Part shown: positions 8,879 to 18,640 of the stretch, piece by piece | Layout: the number at the start of each line of letters is the position of its first letter | Numbering within the stretch: the first letter of the stretch is position 1 | Source of the DNA: Sphingobacteriaceae bacterium | GTDB lineage: Bacteria; Bacteroidota; Bacteroidia; B-17B0; Aurantibacillaceae | Reading direction: 5' to 3' | Length of the DNA stretch: 64,000 nucleotides | Assembly: GCA_002319075.1 (NCBI GenBank) | Contig: NVQB01000001.1 | Location: 5,270,001-5,334,000 of the forward strand | Position numbers and translations under genes: made by a program | The notes under the pieces: generated by a model | What the model was told of the DNA's origin: nothing | Database searches by the model: none | The model's input: only the letters and a program-made list of their open reading frames with translations

Positions 8879-11800
8879 TTACTCCGTTCTACTAAATTTT
8901 ATTGTAAAAACGGTTCCTTTATCAGGAGCACTAACGACGTGAATGGTTCCACCCAGGGCTTCAATCTGAGATTTGATAATAAAAAGTCCCAGTCCTTTAC
9001 CTTCCTTATGCATGTGGAAACGCTGGTAGAGCTGGAAAATTTTATCCCGCTGAGCTTCCGAATCGAAACCGATGCCATTGTCGGCAAAGCTCAGAATGAT
9101 CTGTTCGTTTTCGACCCGGGTGCTTACCTCTATTTTTAAAAATCTTTGAAAATCTCTGTATTTTATTGCATTGCTTAACAGATTTGTAAACACACTTTCG
9201 AGGTAAGACTTATTAAACTCTACCTGCGAAGCAGCGGTGAAATCGCAGACTACTTGCGAGCCGCTTTCTTTAAGTGAGTTGTCATAGAGCAGTTTTACTT
9301 TTTCAAAAACATCTGCAAATTTTATGTTTTCTACTTTAGTGGAGGGGTTATCTTTAATAGTTAAGATTGTTGCCAGATCTCTTATAGTTTCGTCAAAAAG
9401 CAAGCTGGACGTTTTAATGCCTTTCAAAATTTTATTTAAATCAGGATCATGCAAATCATAGTTTTCGAGCAAATTTGTAAGCCCTAAAAGATTGGCTACC
9501 GGACCGCGTAAATTATGAGAAGTGATATATGCAAACTGACGCAGATCTTTGTTATTCTGGGTTAGCTGATTAATAAATGCTTGTTTTTCTGCCGCACTTC
9601 GTATGCTTTCGGAGATGTCTCTTGAAAAACAAGCTGTTCCTATAATTTCATTCTCTTTTTTTATCGGGTAAAACGAAACTTCTGACCAGAAATCTTTTGA
9701 GCTTTCACTCCTGGTGATCTCTGTAAATGCTTCTCCCTGGAAAGCCCGCTCATAGTACTTTTTAAAGAAATTCACCGTCTCGTTTCCAAACTCCTCGGTT
9801 ATCAGCTTCTCGCCTTTTGCAAGCGGGCGTTTTATAGTGGCCTGAATTAACTCATCAAAGGGTTTGTTGGAAGTGATCAATTGAAAAAACCGATCGACAC
9901 TCCACATTAGATCTTTGGTATTGTTGATTAAAGCATGCAGATTATTTTTATCAAACTCTCTTTGCAACTCAAGTTGCCTTCTTTGTGTTATGTCTCTGAA
10001 ATTTGTAACAAGTCCTTCAATGGCAGGATCGTATAAATAATTGATCACAGTGCCTTCGCACCAGATCCAACTGCCATTTTTATGTTTTAAACGGAGTGTA
10101 AAATCATAATGGGCGCCTGGTTTTTGAAGAATTGAATTTCTTTTCTCTATCAATTGAGGAGCATCTTCGGGATGGAAAAAGGACATAGCACTCTGGCCAA
10201 TAATTTCTTCGGAGCTAACCCCGAATGTTTGGCTGAGAGAAGGACTAGCGTATGAAATTTTCCCTTCCTTATTTGTCAGGGTAATCATGTCGGAACTTTT
10301 TTCAATTAGGCCACGGAATCTTTTTTCGTTTTGCTCAACAAGCAACTCCGTTTGTTCATGCCTCTTTGTTTTCTCGTAATTCTCCAATGCAAACGAAATG
10401 TCACTGGCGGCTTCCACCAGAAGGGCAATTTCATCGTCGTCAAAAAAGTCTTTTGAAGATGAATGGAAGGCCAGGAGACCGATCACTTGTCCGAACATTG
10501 TGAGCGGCAAGCTGATGCTCGATTGAACACCGTACTGCACAAATATTTCTTTTAAATGCGCTAATGCAGGATCATTTTGCATGTCGTTATTAAAAGTATA
10601 TTTTCCCGACTTAAGGGCACTGACCCAGGCAATGTTCTTCATAAGAGGATCGTTGAGATCCATTCCTGAAATTTTTCGAATAATTTCAGCTACCGGAGCC
10701 TCTGCGTGTATACTCCTTATTTCTAATTTTCCATCGGGGTTAAGTATGCCAGCATAAGCAGATTTAAATTCACCTATTTCCCTGGCGATTTCTACTACGC
10801 TCTCTAAAAGTTCATTCTCGCTTTTAATATGCACAATACTTTGATTAATAGAACTCAGGAAAGAATACAACCTGGTTTTCTTCGCCACTTTTTCTAATGC
10901 TTTTTTACGGTCGGTAATATCTACCGAAAGCACAAAAATACCTTCCGGGACCGGCTGTATGCTAAGTTCAAAATCCCGTTTTGTTCCATTGGGATACACA
11001 AACTCATTCTCCATCTGGATTGTTATACGTTTTTCCATACACCTTTTTAGCGCTGTAAATAAAGGTGACTTGTCGATACCCGGGTAGAGTTCCATCATCT
11101 GGTGACCAATCATTTTATCACCCGGATAATTCGAATAATTTGTCAAAGCACTGTTTACATACAGGTAACGCCAATCGTAACCAATGATTTGTGCACCTTC
11201 CAGCATATTATCGAGCGTTTCCCGATAGCGTTTCTCGCTATTAATAACTAATTCTTCCGCCAGTTTGTGTTTTTTTTCCTTTTCAAAATTCTCCAGGAAA
11301 AAAGAAATTTCGCTTGCAGCTTCCTCAAGAAGTGAAATTTCTTCATCATCAAAAAAATCTTTAACATCGGCATGAAAACCAATTATCCCGATAACGTTGC
11401 CAAATAAGCAAAGTGGCAATGAGATACTTGATCGAATGCTTTGGAGCGCAAACTGTTCCTTAAAAGCCTCTAAAGCAGGGTCATTTAACAAGTCGTTATT
11501 AACGACGCATTTTCCTGTAGATAGGGCCTGAGCGCTGGGTGAATTCTTTAGCAGAACACTGTTCATACCCAATGTAAAAATCTTCGAAATCTTTTTGGCA
11601 ACTTCCTGTTCAGCTTTTAAACTCTTAAACTCCAGCCTCTCACCATCTACCAATACAGCGATGAATGCCGATTTAAATTTTCCAATTTCCTGCGCAATGT
11701 TGCACACGCGATCGAAAAGTTTTTGTTCCTCTTTCTCGTGTACTATACTTTGATTGATAGCACTCAAAAAACTAAGTAACCTTGTCTTTCTTTTTAATTT

Positions 11801-12973
11801 TTCCTTCGCTTGCACACGATCGGTGATATCTCTTTCAAGCGATAAGGTTCCAATAACTTTTTCGTTTTCTATTAAGGCTGATACACGGGCTTCGATCCAG
11901 ATCTCCGTACCATCTTTACGCCTGCCCTTGTACGTGAATTCATTTTCTACAGTTTGACCACTGAGGCGTTTGTTATGCCTTTCCCATATTTCGGCATAAG
12001 ATTCTTCAGCGGTATAATCTTTCAGATTTAGTTTATCAAACTCCTGGGCGCTGAAGCCAAACATTTTAGTGAATTCTTCATTGGCAAATATCAATTTACC
12101 CTCCTGATCTTCAATGAGCAGAGATTCGTGCATGGTTTCTAAAACCGTCTTATACTTTAACTCCGTTTCTTTTATTTTTTCTTCGGCAGCTTTACGCTTG
12201 GTAATGTCTACAGATAAAATAAAAATGCCTTCGGGTACTGGCTGAATACTTAATTCAAAATAAGATCTGGTTCCATCTGGCACTACAAATTCTGTTTTGA
12301 GTCGTTCAGGTGTGCGCTCTACCATACAGCGCTCAAGTACCTTAAACAGGTCTAGTTTTTCGATACCAGGATATTCTTCGAACAGTGTTTTTCCAATCAG
12401 TTCTTCGCGTGAAGAGTTCCTTCGTTTTACTACCGTATCGTTCACATAGGTGTAAATCCAGTTAAAATCAATAATGTGCACGCCTTCCAGCATGTTGTCG
12501 AGCGTTTTTCTATATTTAATTTCACTGGCTTCTAAGACTTCTGTTTTTTGTCTTATTTCTTTTTCAAGAAGTTCGTTTTGTTTTTGAATATAGTGCTCTT
12601 TTATTTTCTTGTCGGTAAGATCTCTGGTAATTTTTAGAAAGCCAGTCACATTTCTCTTGTCATCGTGTGACGCTGTAATAAGGATACTTCCCCAAAACAT
12701 TGAGCCGTCTTTTTTGACGCGCCATCCTTCGTCACTTGCTTTGCCCTCACTTTTTGCACGTTCCAGGAGTTTTTCCGGGAGCCTATTGGCGCGATCTTCA
12801 TCGCAATAAAACAGTTTAAAACTTTTACCAATAATTTCTTCTGCCGAATATCCCTTTAGCTTTTGCGCCCCGAGATTCCATTCTTTAACCGTTCCATTTT
12901 TATCAAGTAAAAGAATCGCATAGTCCTCCAGTTCGAGTAGTAATTTACGATAGTCTTCTGATTGGGTTGCCAT
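8879..12973 (-). CDS. PAS/GAF sensor histidine kinase (1364 residues)
   Basis: Soluble: no signal or membrane segment. Domains in order, approximate residues: PAS 5-125, PAS 154-259, PAS 274-386, GAF 398-558, PAS 583-686, GAF 701-861, PAS 884-996, PAS 1008-1123, HisKA with the phospho-acceptor His1153 in YITSHNLRGPV, and HATPase 1250-1360 (DNGIGF, GKGLGLFII). The blocks PAS 154-259 and PAS 583-686 share TLDNMLEG and LSIQPVPEG, and the two GAFs share SINQSIVH and SSISLPL, so a PAS-GAF unit was duplicated. No receiver domain is attached, so it needs a separate response regulator. A TTCCA-N5-TGGAA palindrome lies 176 bp upstream, linking it to the EPS regulon described for 13-41 kb. Confidence 0.9.
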   Translation of the reverse strand: MATQSEDYRKLLLELEDYAILLLDKNGTVKEWNLGAQKLKGYSAEEIIGKSFKLFYCDEDRANRLPEKLLERAKSEGKASDEGWRVKKDGSMFWGSILITASHDDKRNVTGFLKITRDLTDKKIKEHYIQKQNELLEKEIRQKTEVLEASEIKYRKTLDNMLEGVHIIDFNWIYTYVNDTVVKRRNSSREELIGKTLFEEYPGIEKLDLFKVLERCMVERTPERLKTEFVVPDGTRSYFELSIQPVPEGIFILSVDITKRKAAEEKIKETELKYKTVLETMHESLLIEDQEGKLIFANEEFTKMFGFSAQEFDKLNLKDYTAEESYAEIWERHNKRLSGQTVENEFTYKGRRKDGTEIWIEARVSALIENEKVIGTLSLERDITDRVQAKEKLKRKTRLLSFLSAINQSIVHEKEEQKLFDRVCNIAQEIGKFKSAFIAVLVDGERLEFKSLKAEQEVAKKISKIFTLGMNSVLLKNSPSAQALSTGKCVVNNDLLNDPALEAFKEQFALQSIRSSISLPLCLFGNVIGIIGFHADVKDFFDDEEISLLEEAASEISFFLENFEKEKKHKLAEELVINSEKRYRETLDNMLEGAQIIGYDWRYLYVNSALTNYSNYPGDKMIGHQMMELYPGIDKSPLFTALKRCMEKRITIQMENEFVYPNGTKRDFELSIQPVPEGIFVLSVDITDRKKALEKVAKKTRLYSFLSSINQSIVHIKSENELLESVVEIAREIGEFKSAYAGILNPDGKLEIRSIHAEAPVAEIIRKISGMDLNDPLMKNIAWVSALKSGKYTFNNDMQNDPALAHLKEIFVQYGVQSSISLPLTMFGQVIGLLAFHSSSKDFFDDDEIALLVEAASDISFALENYEKTKRHEQTELLVEQNEKRFRGLIEKSSDMITLTNKEGKISYASPSLSQTFGVSSEEIIGQSAMSFFHPEDAPQLIEKRNSILQKPGAHYDFTLRLKHKNGSWIWCEGTVINYLYDPAIEGLVTNFRDITQRRQLELQREFDKNNLHALINNTKDLMWSVDRFFQLITSNKPFDELIQATIKRPLAKGEKLITEEFGNETVNFFKKYYERAFQGEAFTEITRSESSKDFWSEVSFYPIKKENEIIGTACFSRDISESIRSAAEKQAFINQLTQNNKDLRQFAYITSHNLRGPVANLLGLTNLLENYDLHDPDLNKILKGIKTSSLLFDETIRDLATILTIKDNPSTKVENIKFADVFEKVKLLYDNSLKESGSQVVCDFTAASQVEFNKSYLESVFTNLLSNAIKYRDFQRFLKIEVSTRVENEQIILSFADNGIGFDSEAQRDKIFQLYQRFHMHKEGKGLGLFIIKSQIEALGGTIHVVSAPDKGTVFTIKFSRTE

Positions 12974-13148
12974 ACTTTTGCGTTAATAGGTTAATGCTTT
13001 GGGAAAGGAGAGAAAAGGAAGCTTTTTAAGACATCCCTATTAACTAAAGTTACACTATTTTATTTCTTATTAAAGGAAAAGAAGGAAAAAAAATACACTT
13101 TTTACGCTAAGTAGATGGTACTTTGGCTCTTAAAACATAACTAAAAAT

Positions 13149-13163
13149 TTCCATTTTTTGGAA
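13149..13163. promoter_or_regulatory. Palindrome TTCCA-N5-TGGAA
   Basis: Perfect TTCCA(TTTTT)TGGAA in the gap between the wecA-like gene and the PAS/GAF kinase gene, 176 bp upstream of the kinase start. Unlike most sites of this family, no sigma-54-like element is found 53-55 bp downstream. Confidence 0.6.
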
Positions 13164-13189
13164 AAGATTAAAAACAATCACACGATTTT

Positions 13190-14269
13190 CTAATCTTTCT
13201 CAAGCCTTGTGAGCTTTGACTTCCAGTCGGTAAGACTTTTGTTCATAGTTAGGAGCTTGGTTATAAAATAAAACGTGAAGAGGATGAAAATAAAAATAAG
13301 TGTTTCAGAAAAAAACACAGCTAAAATTGCAGCTCCTGTAACAAGAAAAACAATAAATAAGTTAATGAGCAAGGTGATTTTTTTATGTGTGAGGCCCAAG
13401 AGCAATACCAGGTGATGGAGGTGACTTTTATCCGCGGCAAAGGGCGAATTTCCTTTTCGCATCCTGCCCAGATAAACACGTAAGGAATCGAGGACTGGTA
13501 CGCAAAAAAAACCTGCAACTAAAAACAGCACGAGGGTGGGGTTTACAACAGAGGAAGACTGGCTAAACTCCAGTATCTGAATTCCTGAAACAGTCATGAT
13601 AAATCCTAACATAAGCGAGCCGGCATCTCCCATAAATATTTTATCTGCATTTAAGTTAGCTTTTAAAAACGCTACCAAGGCTCCGATAAAAGCAACAAAA
13701 ACAGTGGCTTTCCCTATATCTCCGTATAAAAAAGACAGCACCGCCAGAATAGAAAAGCCCAGGATGGATAAACCTGCTGCCAAACCATCCACCCCATCCA
13801 TCAAATTAAAGGCATTTACTGTTCCCACAATAACAACGATGGTTAGAAGATATTGCCATTGCAGAGAAATTTCGTGAATGCCTAAAATTCCATAAAGGGA
13901 GGTGATACGTGTACCTGAGCTAACAATGGCAAAAGCGCAGGCCATTTGTATTGCCAGTTTATATTTTGCCTTCATATCAAACTTGTCGTCTAACACACCA
14001 ATTACGAGCAATAAAAAAGCAGCACCAATCATAACTCTTTGTAAAATTAGTTGTTGCATAAAAAGAGGACTCAGCAGAAGGCTCAGGAAAACGGAAAAAG
14101 CGATAGAGATGCCTCCTATAAGAGGTACAGCACTTGCGTGCACTTTTCGTTTGCCCGGATTATCAAGGAGATTGACGCGCAGCGCTATCTTTTTGAGTGC
14201 AGGTATGGCAAAGTGTGTCAAGATAAAACTTACCAGGCCAACGATTCCTATTTCTATAAAATGTATCAT
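13190..14269 (-). CDS. Polyprenyl-phosphate GlcNAc/hexose-1-P transferase, WecA/TagO type
   Basis: 359 residues, about ten membrane segments. Family motifs: RKVHASAVPLIGGISI near residue 38-53, the catalytic GVLDDKFDMKAKYKL (Asp pair), NLMDGVDGLAAG, FMGDAGSLMLG and the cytoplasmic HxHH-like DKSHLHHLVLL. These enzymes start glycan assembly by transferring a sugar-1-phosphate from UDP-sugar to undecaprenyl phosphate at the inner membrane. It is the last gene of the EPS locus and the only initiating transferase seen, so it probably primes the EPS repeat unit. The ATG at 14269 was preferred over a TTG eight codons upstream that would overlap the preceding gene. Confidence 0.9.
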   Translation of the reverse strand: MIHFIEIGIVGLVSFILTHFAIPALKKIALRVNLLDNPGKRKVHASAVPLIGGISIAFSVFLSLLLSPLFMQQLILQRVMIGAAFLLLVIGVLDDKFDMKAKYKLAIQMACAFAIVSSGTRITSLYGILGIHEISLQWQYLLTIVVIVGTVNAFNLMDGVDGLAAGLSILGFSILAVLSFLYGDIGKATVFVAFIGALVAFLKANLNADKIFMGDAGSLMLGFIMTVSGIQILEFSQSSSVVNPTLVLFLVAGFFCVPVLDSLRVYLGRMRKGNSPFAADKSHLHHLVLLLGLTHKKITLLINLFIVFLVTGAAILAVFFSETLIFIFILFTFYFITKLLTMNKSLTDWKSKLTRLEKD

Positions 14270-14279
14270 ACTAAGTGTA

Positions 14280-15497
14280 TTAAGGTTTTTCAAAAAAAAG
14301 ATGTTGGTGTTTTAAATGACCAAGGTTATGCTTTAACAGATCTTTGTCCTGCATGTTGCTTAGGGTTGCATGCACAGAGATCTTTTTGCCAGACGTTAAA
14401 GCTTCGGTAATCAGGAGATCGTATTTTTGGGCTATTAATTTCCAGTTATAACGGCGTGTAGCTATTTCTTTCATAACGTTGGCGTAATGTTTATAACGGT
14501 CTAAGGAAGTAGCAAGAATAATTTCGCGAAGATCAGAGGAGTTAGAAAAATACATAGCCTTATTTTCGGTAGTTGTTTTATTGTAGGATACATGAAAGGC
14601 AATTACCGGTAAACCCAGGTACATGGCTTCCACAAGAGAAGGATTGGTACCGCCTGCCGAATGTCCGTGAATATAAACGGTGGCATTCGCACGGAGCATA
14701 TCGATGACCCGCTGATTGTATATGGGATCAAGTAAAATAATATTGGCGTAATTTTTATAGCGCTCTCTTAACTCTCTTCCGTAGTTGCTGGTGTTCCAGT
14801 TGCCAATAATAACCAAGGTTCTGTTTTTTATTTCTGTAAAAGCTTCCAGTACCATGTGTACATTGTTTTCCGGCTCAATGCGGCAAACTTTTACTGCATA
14901 CAAAAGTTTTATAAAGGGATAGTCTTCGTAGTCTTGTTCTGTATTTTCGACAACTGCCGTGTGGTCAGCGCCATACTCAATGATGCGGCTTAAACTGCCA
15001 TAGCGCAGTGCCGTGTAGTCTTGAATGGACTCATTATCGGAAATGTCGATATGAGAAAACTTAACAGCAATTTTTTCAGCCCACCACAGATAAAGTTTTG
15101 CCGGTAAGCTCCATTTTTCTCTTTTCCATTCTATCCCGTCGATAGATATGATAATTTTTTTACGGGTGAAAAGTCTTACAAACGGGAGGATCCATGCACC
15201 TGCCACTCCTAAAACCAGGAGTACATCGGCATAAAATAAAGCATGTACAATAGAAATGGTATCGTAAAAAATACTTTGAATGCCGTTGGCATCAAAAGGT
15301 AAAAATTTAAGCTTTGCAGAAAGATATTTTTTTTGTCGCTCTCCTACTGCATATTTTTTCTTGGTACAATATACAGTAAAGTCATACTTTTCACCGAGAT
15401 TGCGTACAAGATGATCTGCCAGCGTTTCAAAACCGCCGTATTTTGCAGGGAGTCCAACGGTGCCTATAATTGCTACTTTTTTATTTGAACGCGTCAT
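14280..15497 (-). CDS. Glycosyltransferase, DUF1972 / GT4 type
   Basis: 405 residues. The N-terminus KKVAIIGTVGLPAKYGGFET is typical of DUF1972-containing glycosyltransferases (many annotated as rhamnosyltransferases); the C-terminal half has the GT4-like nucleotide-sugar site with HSAGGTNPSLVEAMYLGLP near 297-315. It should extend the lipid-linked repeat unit on the cytoplasmic face. Sugar specificity cannot be read from sequence. The ATG at 15497 is favoured over a TTG 13 codons upstream because a sigma-54-like promoter (15532-15546) would place transcription start about 23 bp before this ATG. It ends 10 bp before the WecA-like gene; the two form an operon. Confidence 0.88.
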   Translation of the reverse strand: MTRSNKKVAIIGTVGLPAKYGGFETLADHLVRNLGEKYDFTVYCTKKKYAVGERQKKYLSAKLKFLPFDANGIQSIFYDTISIVHALFYADVLLVLGVAGAWILPFVRLFTRKKIIISIDGIEWKREKWSLPAKLYLWWAEKIAVKFSHIDISDNESIQDYTALRYGSLSRIIEYGADHTAVVENTEQDYEDYPFIKLLYAVKVCRIEPENNVHMVLEAFTEIKNRTLVIIGNWNTSNYGRELRERYKNYANIILLDPIYNQRVIDMLRANATVYIHGHSAGGTNPSLVEAMYLGLPVIAFHVSYNKTTTENKAMYFSNSSDLREIILATSLDRYKHYANVMKEIATRRYNWKLIAQKYDLLITEALTSGKKISVHATLSNMQDKDLLKHNLGHLKHQHLFFEKP

Positions 15498-15531
15498 GAT
15501 AGAGTTTTTTACGAATGATAGATAAGGGTAG

Positions 15532-15546
15532 CCCAATACCGTGCCA
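15532..15546 (-). promoter_or_regulatory. Sigma-54-type promoter TGGCACG-N4-TTGG
   Basis: Minus strand TGGCACGGTATTGGG: perfect -24 box TGGCACG, degenerate -12 box. It begins 49 bp before the ATG of the DUF1972 gene, and the TTCCA-N5-AGGAA palindrome lies 53 bp upstream. Confidence 0.6.
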
Positions 15547-15587
15547 GGGCTTAAATGCCTGGTAATAAAGGCTTATAGAACTAGTAG

Positions 15588-16715
15588 CTAAATTTTTATT
15601 CCAAAAACAGGAATTTTTTCCGATTTTAAGACCTTTACTTTCTCTTCTGCCAGAAGACTCATACTCGCCTCAGAAAAATTCTGTTCATTAAACTTAGTTA
15701 TCTGTATTAAGGCTTGTGTGCGCATTTTTGAGTAGAGTGACTGATCTTCCAGAAGTCGTTTGAGTTTAGCACACAAGTCATTGAGATCATTTGAATTCAC
15801 TTTAAAACCATTCTCACCTTCAGAGACAAGTTCTGTAATACCTCCCACCGTTGGAACAATGGCTGGCAAACCGTAAGCCATCCCTTCTATGATGGTAAGT
15901 CCGAACGTTTCTATCCAGCCCTGTGGCTTTGATAAATTAAGGATCACGTTTGCCCAGCGGTAAAAGGGATGAGTATCAGCATGCGTTGGATAGATCTCGA
16001 GATTGCGTGGAAGTACTGTATTTAAAAAGAAATTATCGATTTCCTGCTGAGCAGCATTTACTACTAACCTGAAATTGCAATCAGAGAGGTGTTGAGCCAG
16101 GCGTACAAATTCAAAGACTCCTTTGTATTCTTTTAGCGAGCAGATCATAAGCACATTTTTATTCAGCTCTTTCGGTTGGTTTCTTCGGTTGGCAATTTCC
16201 AGAAAGTCGTCCTCAATGGCGTTGTAGATAACCCTTGATTTTACAGTATCAAGCTGAAGATCTTTTTTAAGATAATGCGAAACAAACACAAGTTCGCTGG
16301 CGGTCCATTTTACGATCGCAAATAAAAACCGTTTAAAAATAGCCGGCTTCATAGATGTTTCATGGATGTGATAAATAACCCTGCACCCTTTTATTTTTCC
16401 TAATACTGCTGCGCCAAAAGGAAGCACTGTATTAACGTAAATGATGTCTTCTTTTTTTACGACAAAAAGTAATTTTAAAAGCAGCAGCAGCTGGCTTAGC
16501 ATTAAATTAAATAGACGGATTAAAGGATTAGGTGCGAGCTTGTACCAAAAAAAGGAGTAGTTAGCGCCTTTAATATCGCTAAGAAATCCTTTGCGGCCTC
16601 CGGAGGTAACAATGGTTACTTGCTTATTATTTTTGATCCAGATGTTTACGAGTTGCTTCAGAACTTTTGGACTGCCGCTATAATCGTTTAAGAGGTGAAA
16701 GGCGTATATTTTCAT
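15588..16715 (-). CDS. Glycosyltransferase family 4
   Basis: 375 residues, two Rossmann-like halves. N-terminus MKIYAFHLLNDYSGSPKVLKQL is the acceptor-side GT-B start; LVFVSHYLKKDL and VIYNAIEDDFLE mark the domain border, and ETFGLTIIEGMAYGLPAIV (about 280-300) holds the E-x7-E nucleotide-sugar motif. It presumably adds one sugar of the EPS repeat. It overlaps the upstream gene by 4 bp (ATGA arrangement), indicating translational coupling. Donor and linkage cannot be predicted. Confidence 0.88.
   Translation of the reverse strand: MKIYAFHLLNDYSGSPKVLKQLVNIWIKNNKQVTIVTSGGRKGFLSDIKGANYSFFWYKLAPNPLIRLFNLMLSQLLLLLKLLFVVKKEDIIYVNTVLPFGAAVLGKIKGCRVIYHIHETSMKPAIFKRFLFAIVKWTASELVFVSHYLKKDLQLDTVKSRVIYNAIEDDFLEIANRRNQPKELNKNVLMICSLKEYKGVFEFVRLAQHLSDCNFRLVVNAAQQEIDNFFLNTVLPRNLEIYPTHADTHPFYRWANVILNLSKPQGWIETFGLTIIEGMAYGLPAIVPTVGGITELVSEGENGFKVNSNDLNDLCAKLKRLLEDQSLYSKMRTQALIQITKFNEQNFSEASMSLLAEEKVKVLKSEKIPVFGIKI
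15599..15613. promoter_or_regulatory. Palindrome TTCCA-N5-AGGAA
   Basis: TTCC-N7-GGAA with one mismatch from the best form. It sits in the last codons of the preceding GT gene, 53 bp upstream of the -24 box at 15546, the same geometry as the site at 29380. Confidence 0.55.
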
Positions 16716-17947
16716 GCTACCAAGTTTTTATAAACGTTATATAATTGTTGACCACGGACGTTCCAATCAAAATGCGTTTCAAAATGCTGACGTGCGCAAA
16801 TACTCATTCTCAAAAGATTTTGTTTGTTGTTAAAAAGACCCGCTATAGCTTTTGCAAGGTGCGTTACCGTTTGCGCATAGCCATCTTCTTTAATGGCGAA
16901 GCCACACTCGTGATCAATGAATTCACCGGGACCACAATTATCCAGGCATATTACCGGTAGTCCCACTGAAAGTGCTTCTGCAACTACCATTCCCGCCCCT
17001 TCGTGCGAAGGAAACAAAAAGGCCGACGACGATTTAAATAACTCAAGAAGGTTGTCACGCTCTATCCACTCGATAAACTGCACTTGCTTTTCGATTTTAT
17101 TTTCGATGACTAAATTTTCATAGAAAGGTAATTCAGGACCGCTGCCTACAATAATGAGCTTACATTTCTCTTTGTTTTCTTCATCAACCGATGCAATGAA
17201 CTTTGAAAATGCAAGAATCGAGAGGTCAAATCCTTTCAGGGGCACCAATCTTCCGGCAGTAATAAGTGTAAATTTATCCGGTGCAAAATCTATAGAGAAG
17301 CCTACGTCCTGTGTTGCTACAGAAGGAATAACGCTGTACTTTTTACCTTTCAGATTTAAGTGTTCAGGCACCGATTTATTCATACACAAAATGTGATCTG
17401 CTTTATGAATGGTGGTATTAAGCGCGGGAGAAAATTTCCAGAATAGTTTTTTTACCAGCCAGGTTAGACGGTCTTTTACCCAGTAACTTTTTTTATATGA
17501 AGCAAGGTATTGTTTAGGAATTAAGGGATGGTGGCCCACAGGTCCCCACACGAATGGCTTGTCAAGCTTCCAGAGGTAGCTTGGAGTCCAGTCGTTATGA
17601 AAATTAAGATTATGAACAATGTCGAACTGTAAATTCTGCGCTTTTACAAACCCCGGTAAACCCTTTTGCCACAGGGTATAATAGAGCATAGCACCCCGGC
17701 TGCCTTTCTTCCAAAAGCGCATCCAGTAAGGCAGATCGAAATAAATAAAACGCATATTGCTGTATAACTCATCCGGATGCTCAGCCATATATTTCTCAAT
17801 CGCGGGCCGATTATTCTCGCGTGTTACCGCAATTACTTTGCTAAACCTGGCTATCTGGTAGACGAAATTCCAGCCCATGCCATCTTCCGAACCTTTGTAA
17901 GGATTTACTGCATAAGCGCTGGCCAGTATGGTTCTCATTTTTATCAT
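16712..17947 (-). CDS. Glycosyltransferase family 4
   Basis: 411 residues, GT-B fold. RTILASAYAVNPYKGSEDGMGW at the N-terminus gives the acceptor-domain Gly loop; the middle has WGPVGHHPLIPK; the donor domain shows ITAGRLVPLKGFD (about 229) and HEGAGMVVAEALSVGLPVI (about 314-332) with the E-x7-E type site. Begins 2 bp after the acyltransferase gene and overlaps the next GT by 4 bp. Likely adds a sugar to the EPS repeat unit on the cytoplasmic side; specificity unknown. Confidence 0.87.
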   Translation of the reverse strand: MIKMRTILASAYAVNPYKGSEDGMGWNFVYQIARFSKVIAVTRENNRPAIEKYMAEHPDELYSNMRFIYFDLPYWMRFWKKGSRGAMLYYTLWQKGLPGFVKAQNLQFDIVHNLNFHNDWTPSYLWKLDKPFVWGPVGHHPLIPKQYLASYKKSYWVKDRLTWLVKKLFWKFSPALNTTIHKADHILCMNKSVPEHLNLKGKKYSVIPSVATQDVGFSIDFAPDKFTLITAGRLVPLKGFDLSILAFSKFIASVDEENKEKCKLIIVGSGPELPFYENLVIENKIEKQVQFIEWIERDNLLELFKSSSAFLFPSHEGAGMVVAEALSVGLPVICLDNCGPGEFIDHECGFAIKEDGYAQTVTHLAKAIAGLFNNKQNLLRMSICARQHFETHFDWNVRGQQLYNVYKNLVA

Positions 17948-17948
17948 C

Positions 17949-18638
17949 TTAATTTCTTGTTTTAATTAATTTTGCAGGTAATCCACCAATAACACTGTTA
18001 GCGGGAAATGATTTTGTAACTACCGCGCCGGCGGCTATGATGCAGCCATCGCCGATCTCAACACCGTCGAGTACGGTTACTTTACTTCCGATCCAGCAAT
18101 TCTTTCCTATTTTTATTCCTTTGCGCGTTACATCCTGGAAGCGGATAGAAACGTTAAGGTCACTAGCAACGTGGTTTTCAGGATGACAGCTTAAATACTG
18201 GCCGATGATGCATTCGTCACCGATCTCCAGGCCACCTCCCCCACCCAGGTAGGCGAATTCACCAATGGAAACGTAATTGCCAATGTGGATCGAACTTCCC
18301 AGTTTATAGAGAGAGGTAGAAACAATTATTCTGCTGAATGCGCCAATTCCAGAACCATTGCCAATAGTTAATTCTCCTTTTCCAAGAGCGCTTATATAAA
18401 CATGCGAGCCAAACTTTACAAATTTTCCCCAGGTTATTTTTGGAAGATTAAAGAATCGCACACCGGGCTCGCGCAACATCCCTTTTGGATTTTTTAAAGC
18501 TAATAGTACACGCAAGCCACGCAGGAGATTAAATACCTGTAACCAGATAAACTGCAGGAGGGCAAAATTATTTAAGCCTGTATCGAAACTAAAGTTAGGA
18601 TTGCGCAGTCTTATTATTTTCTGAAGCAGGGTTTTCAT
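17949..18638 (-). CDS. Left-handed beta-helix (hexapeptide) acyltransferase
   Basis: 229 residues. From about 85 on, hexapeptide repeats ([LIV]-G-x4) are seen: LTIGNGSGIGAFSRIIVS, IHIGNYVSIGEFAYLG, LEIGDECIIGQYLSCHPENH, then IKIGKNCWIGSKVTVLDGVEIGDGCIIAAGAVVTKS. The PENH segment carries a likely catalytic His. The first 60 residues are hydrophobic/basic. Most such enzymes in EPS loci O-acetylate a sugar using acetyl-CoA. The ATG at 18638 follows the upstream stop by 2 bp; a TTG two codons earlier is less likely. Part of the second EPS transcription unit. Confidence 0.88.
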   Translation of the reverse strand: MKTLLQKIIRLRNPNFSFDTGLNNFALLQFIWLQVFNLLRGLRVLLALKNPKGMLREPGVRFFNLPKITWGKFVKFGSHVYISALGKGELTIGNGSGIGAFSRIIVSTSLYKLGSSIHIGNYVSIGEFAYLGGGGGLEIGDECIIGQYLSCHPENHVASDLNVSIRFQDVTRKGIKIGKNCWIGSKVTVLDGVEIGDGCIIAAGAVVTKSFPANSVIGGLPAKLIKTRN

Positions 18639-18640
18639 GA

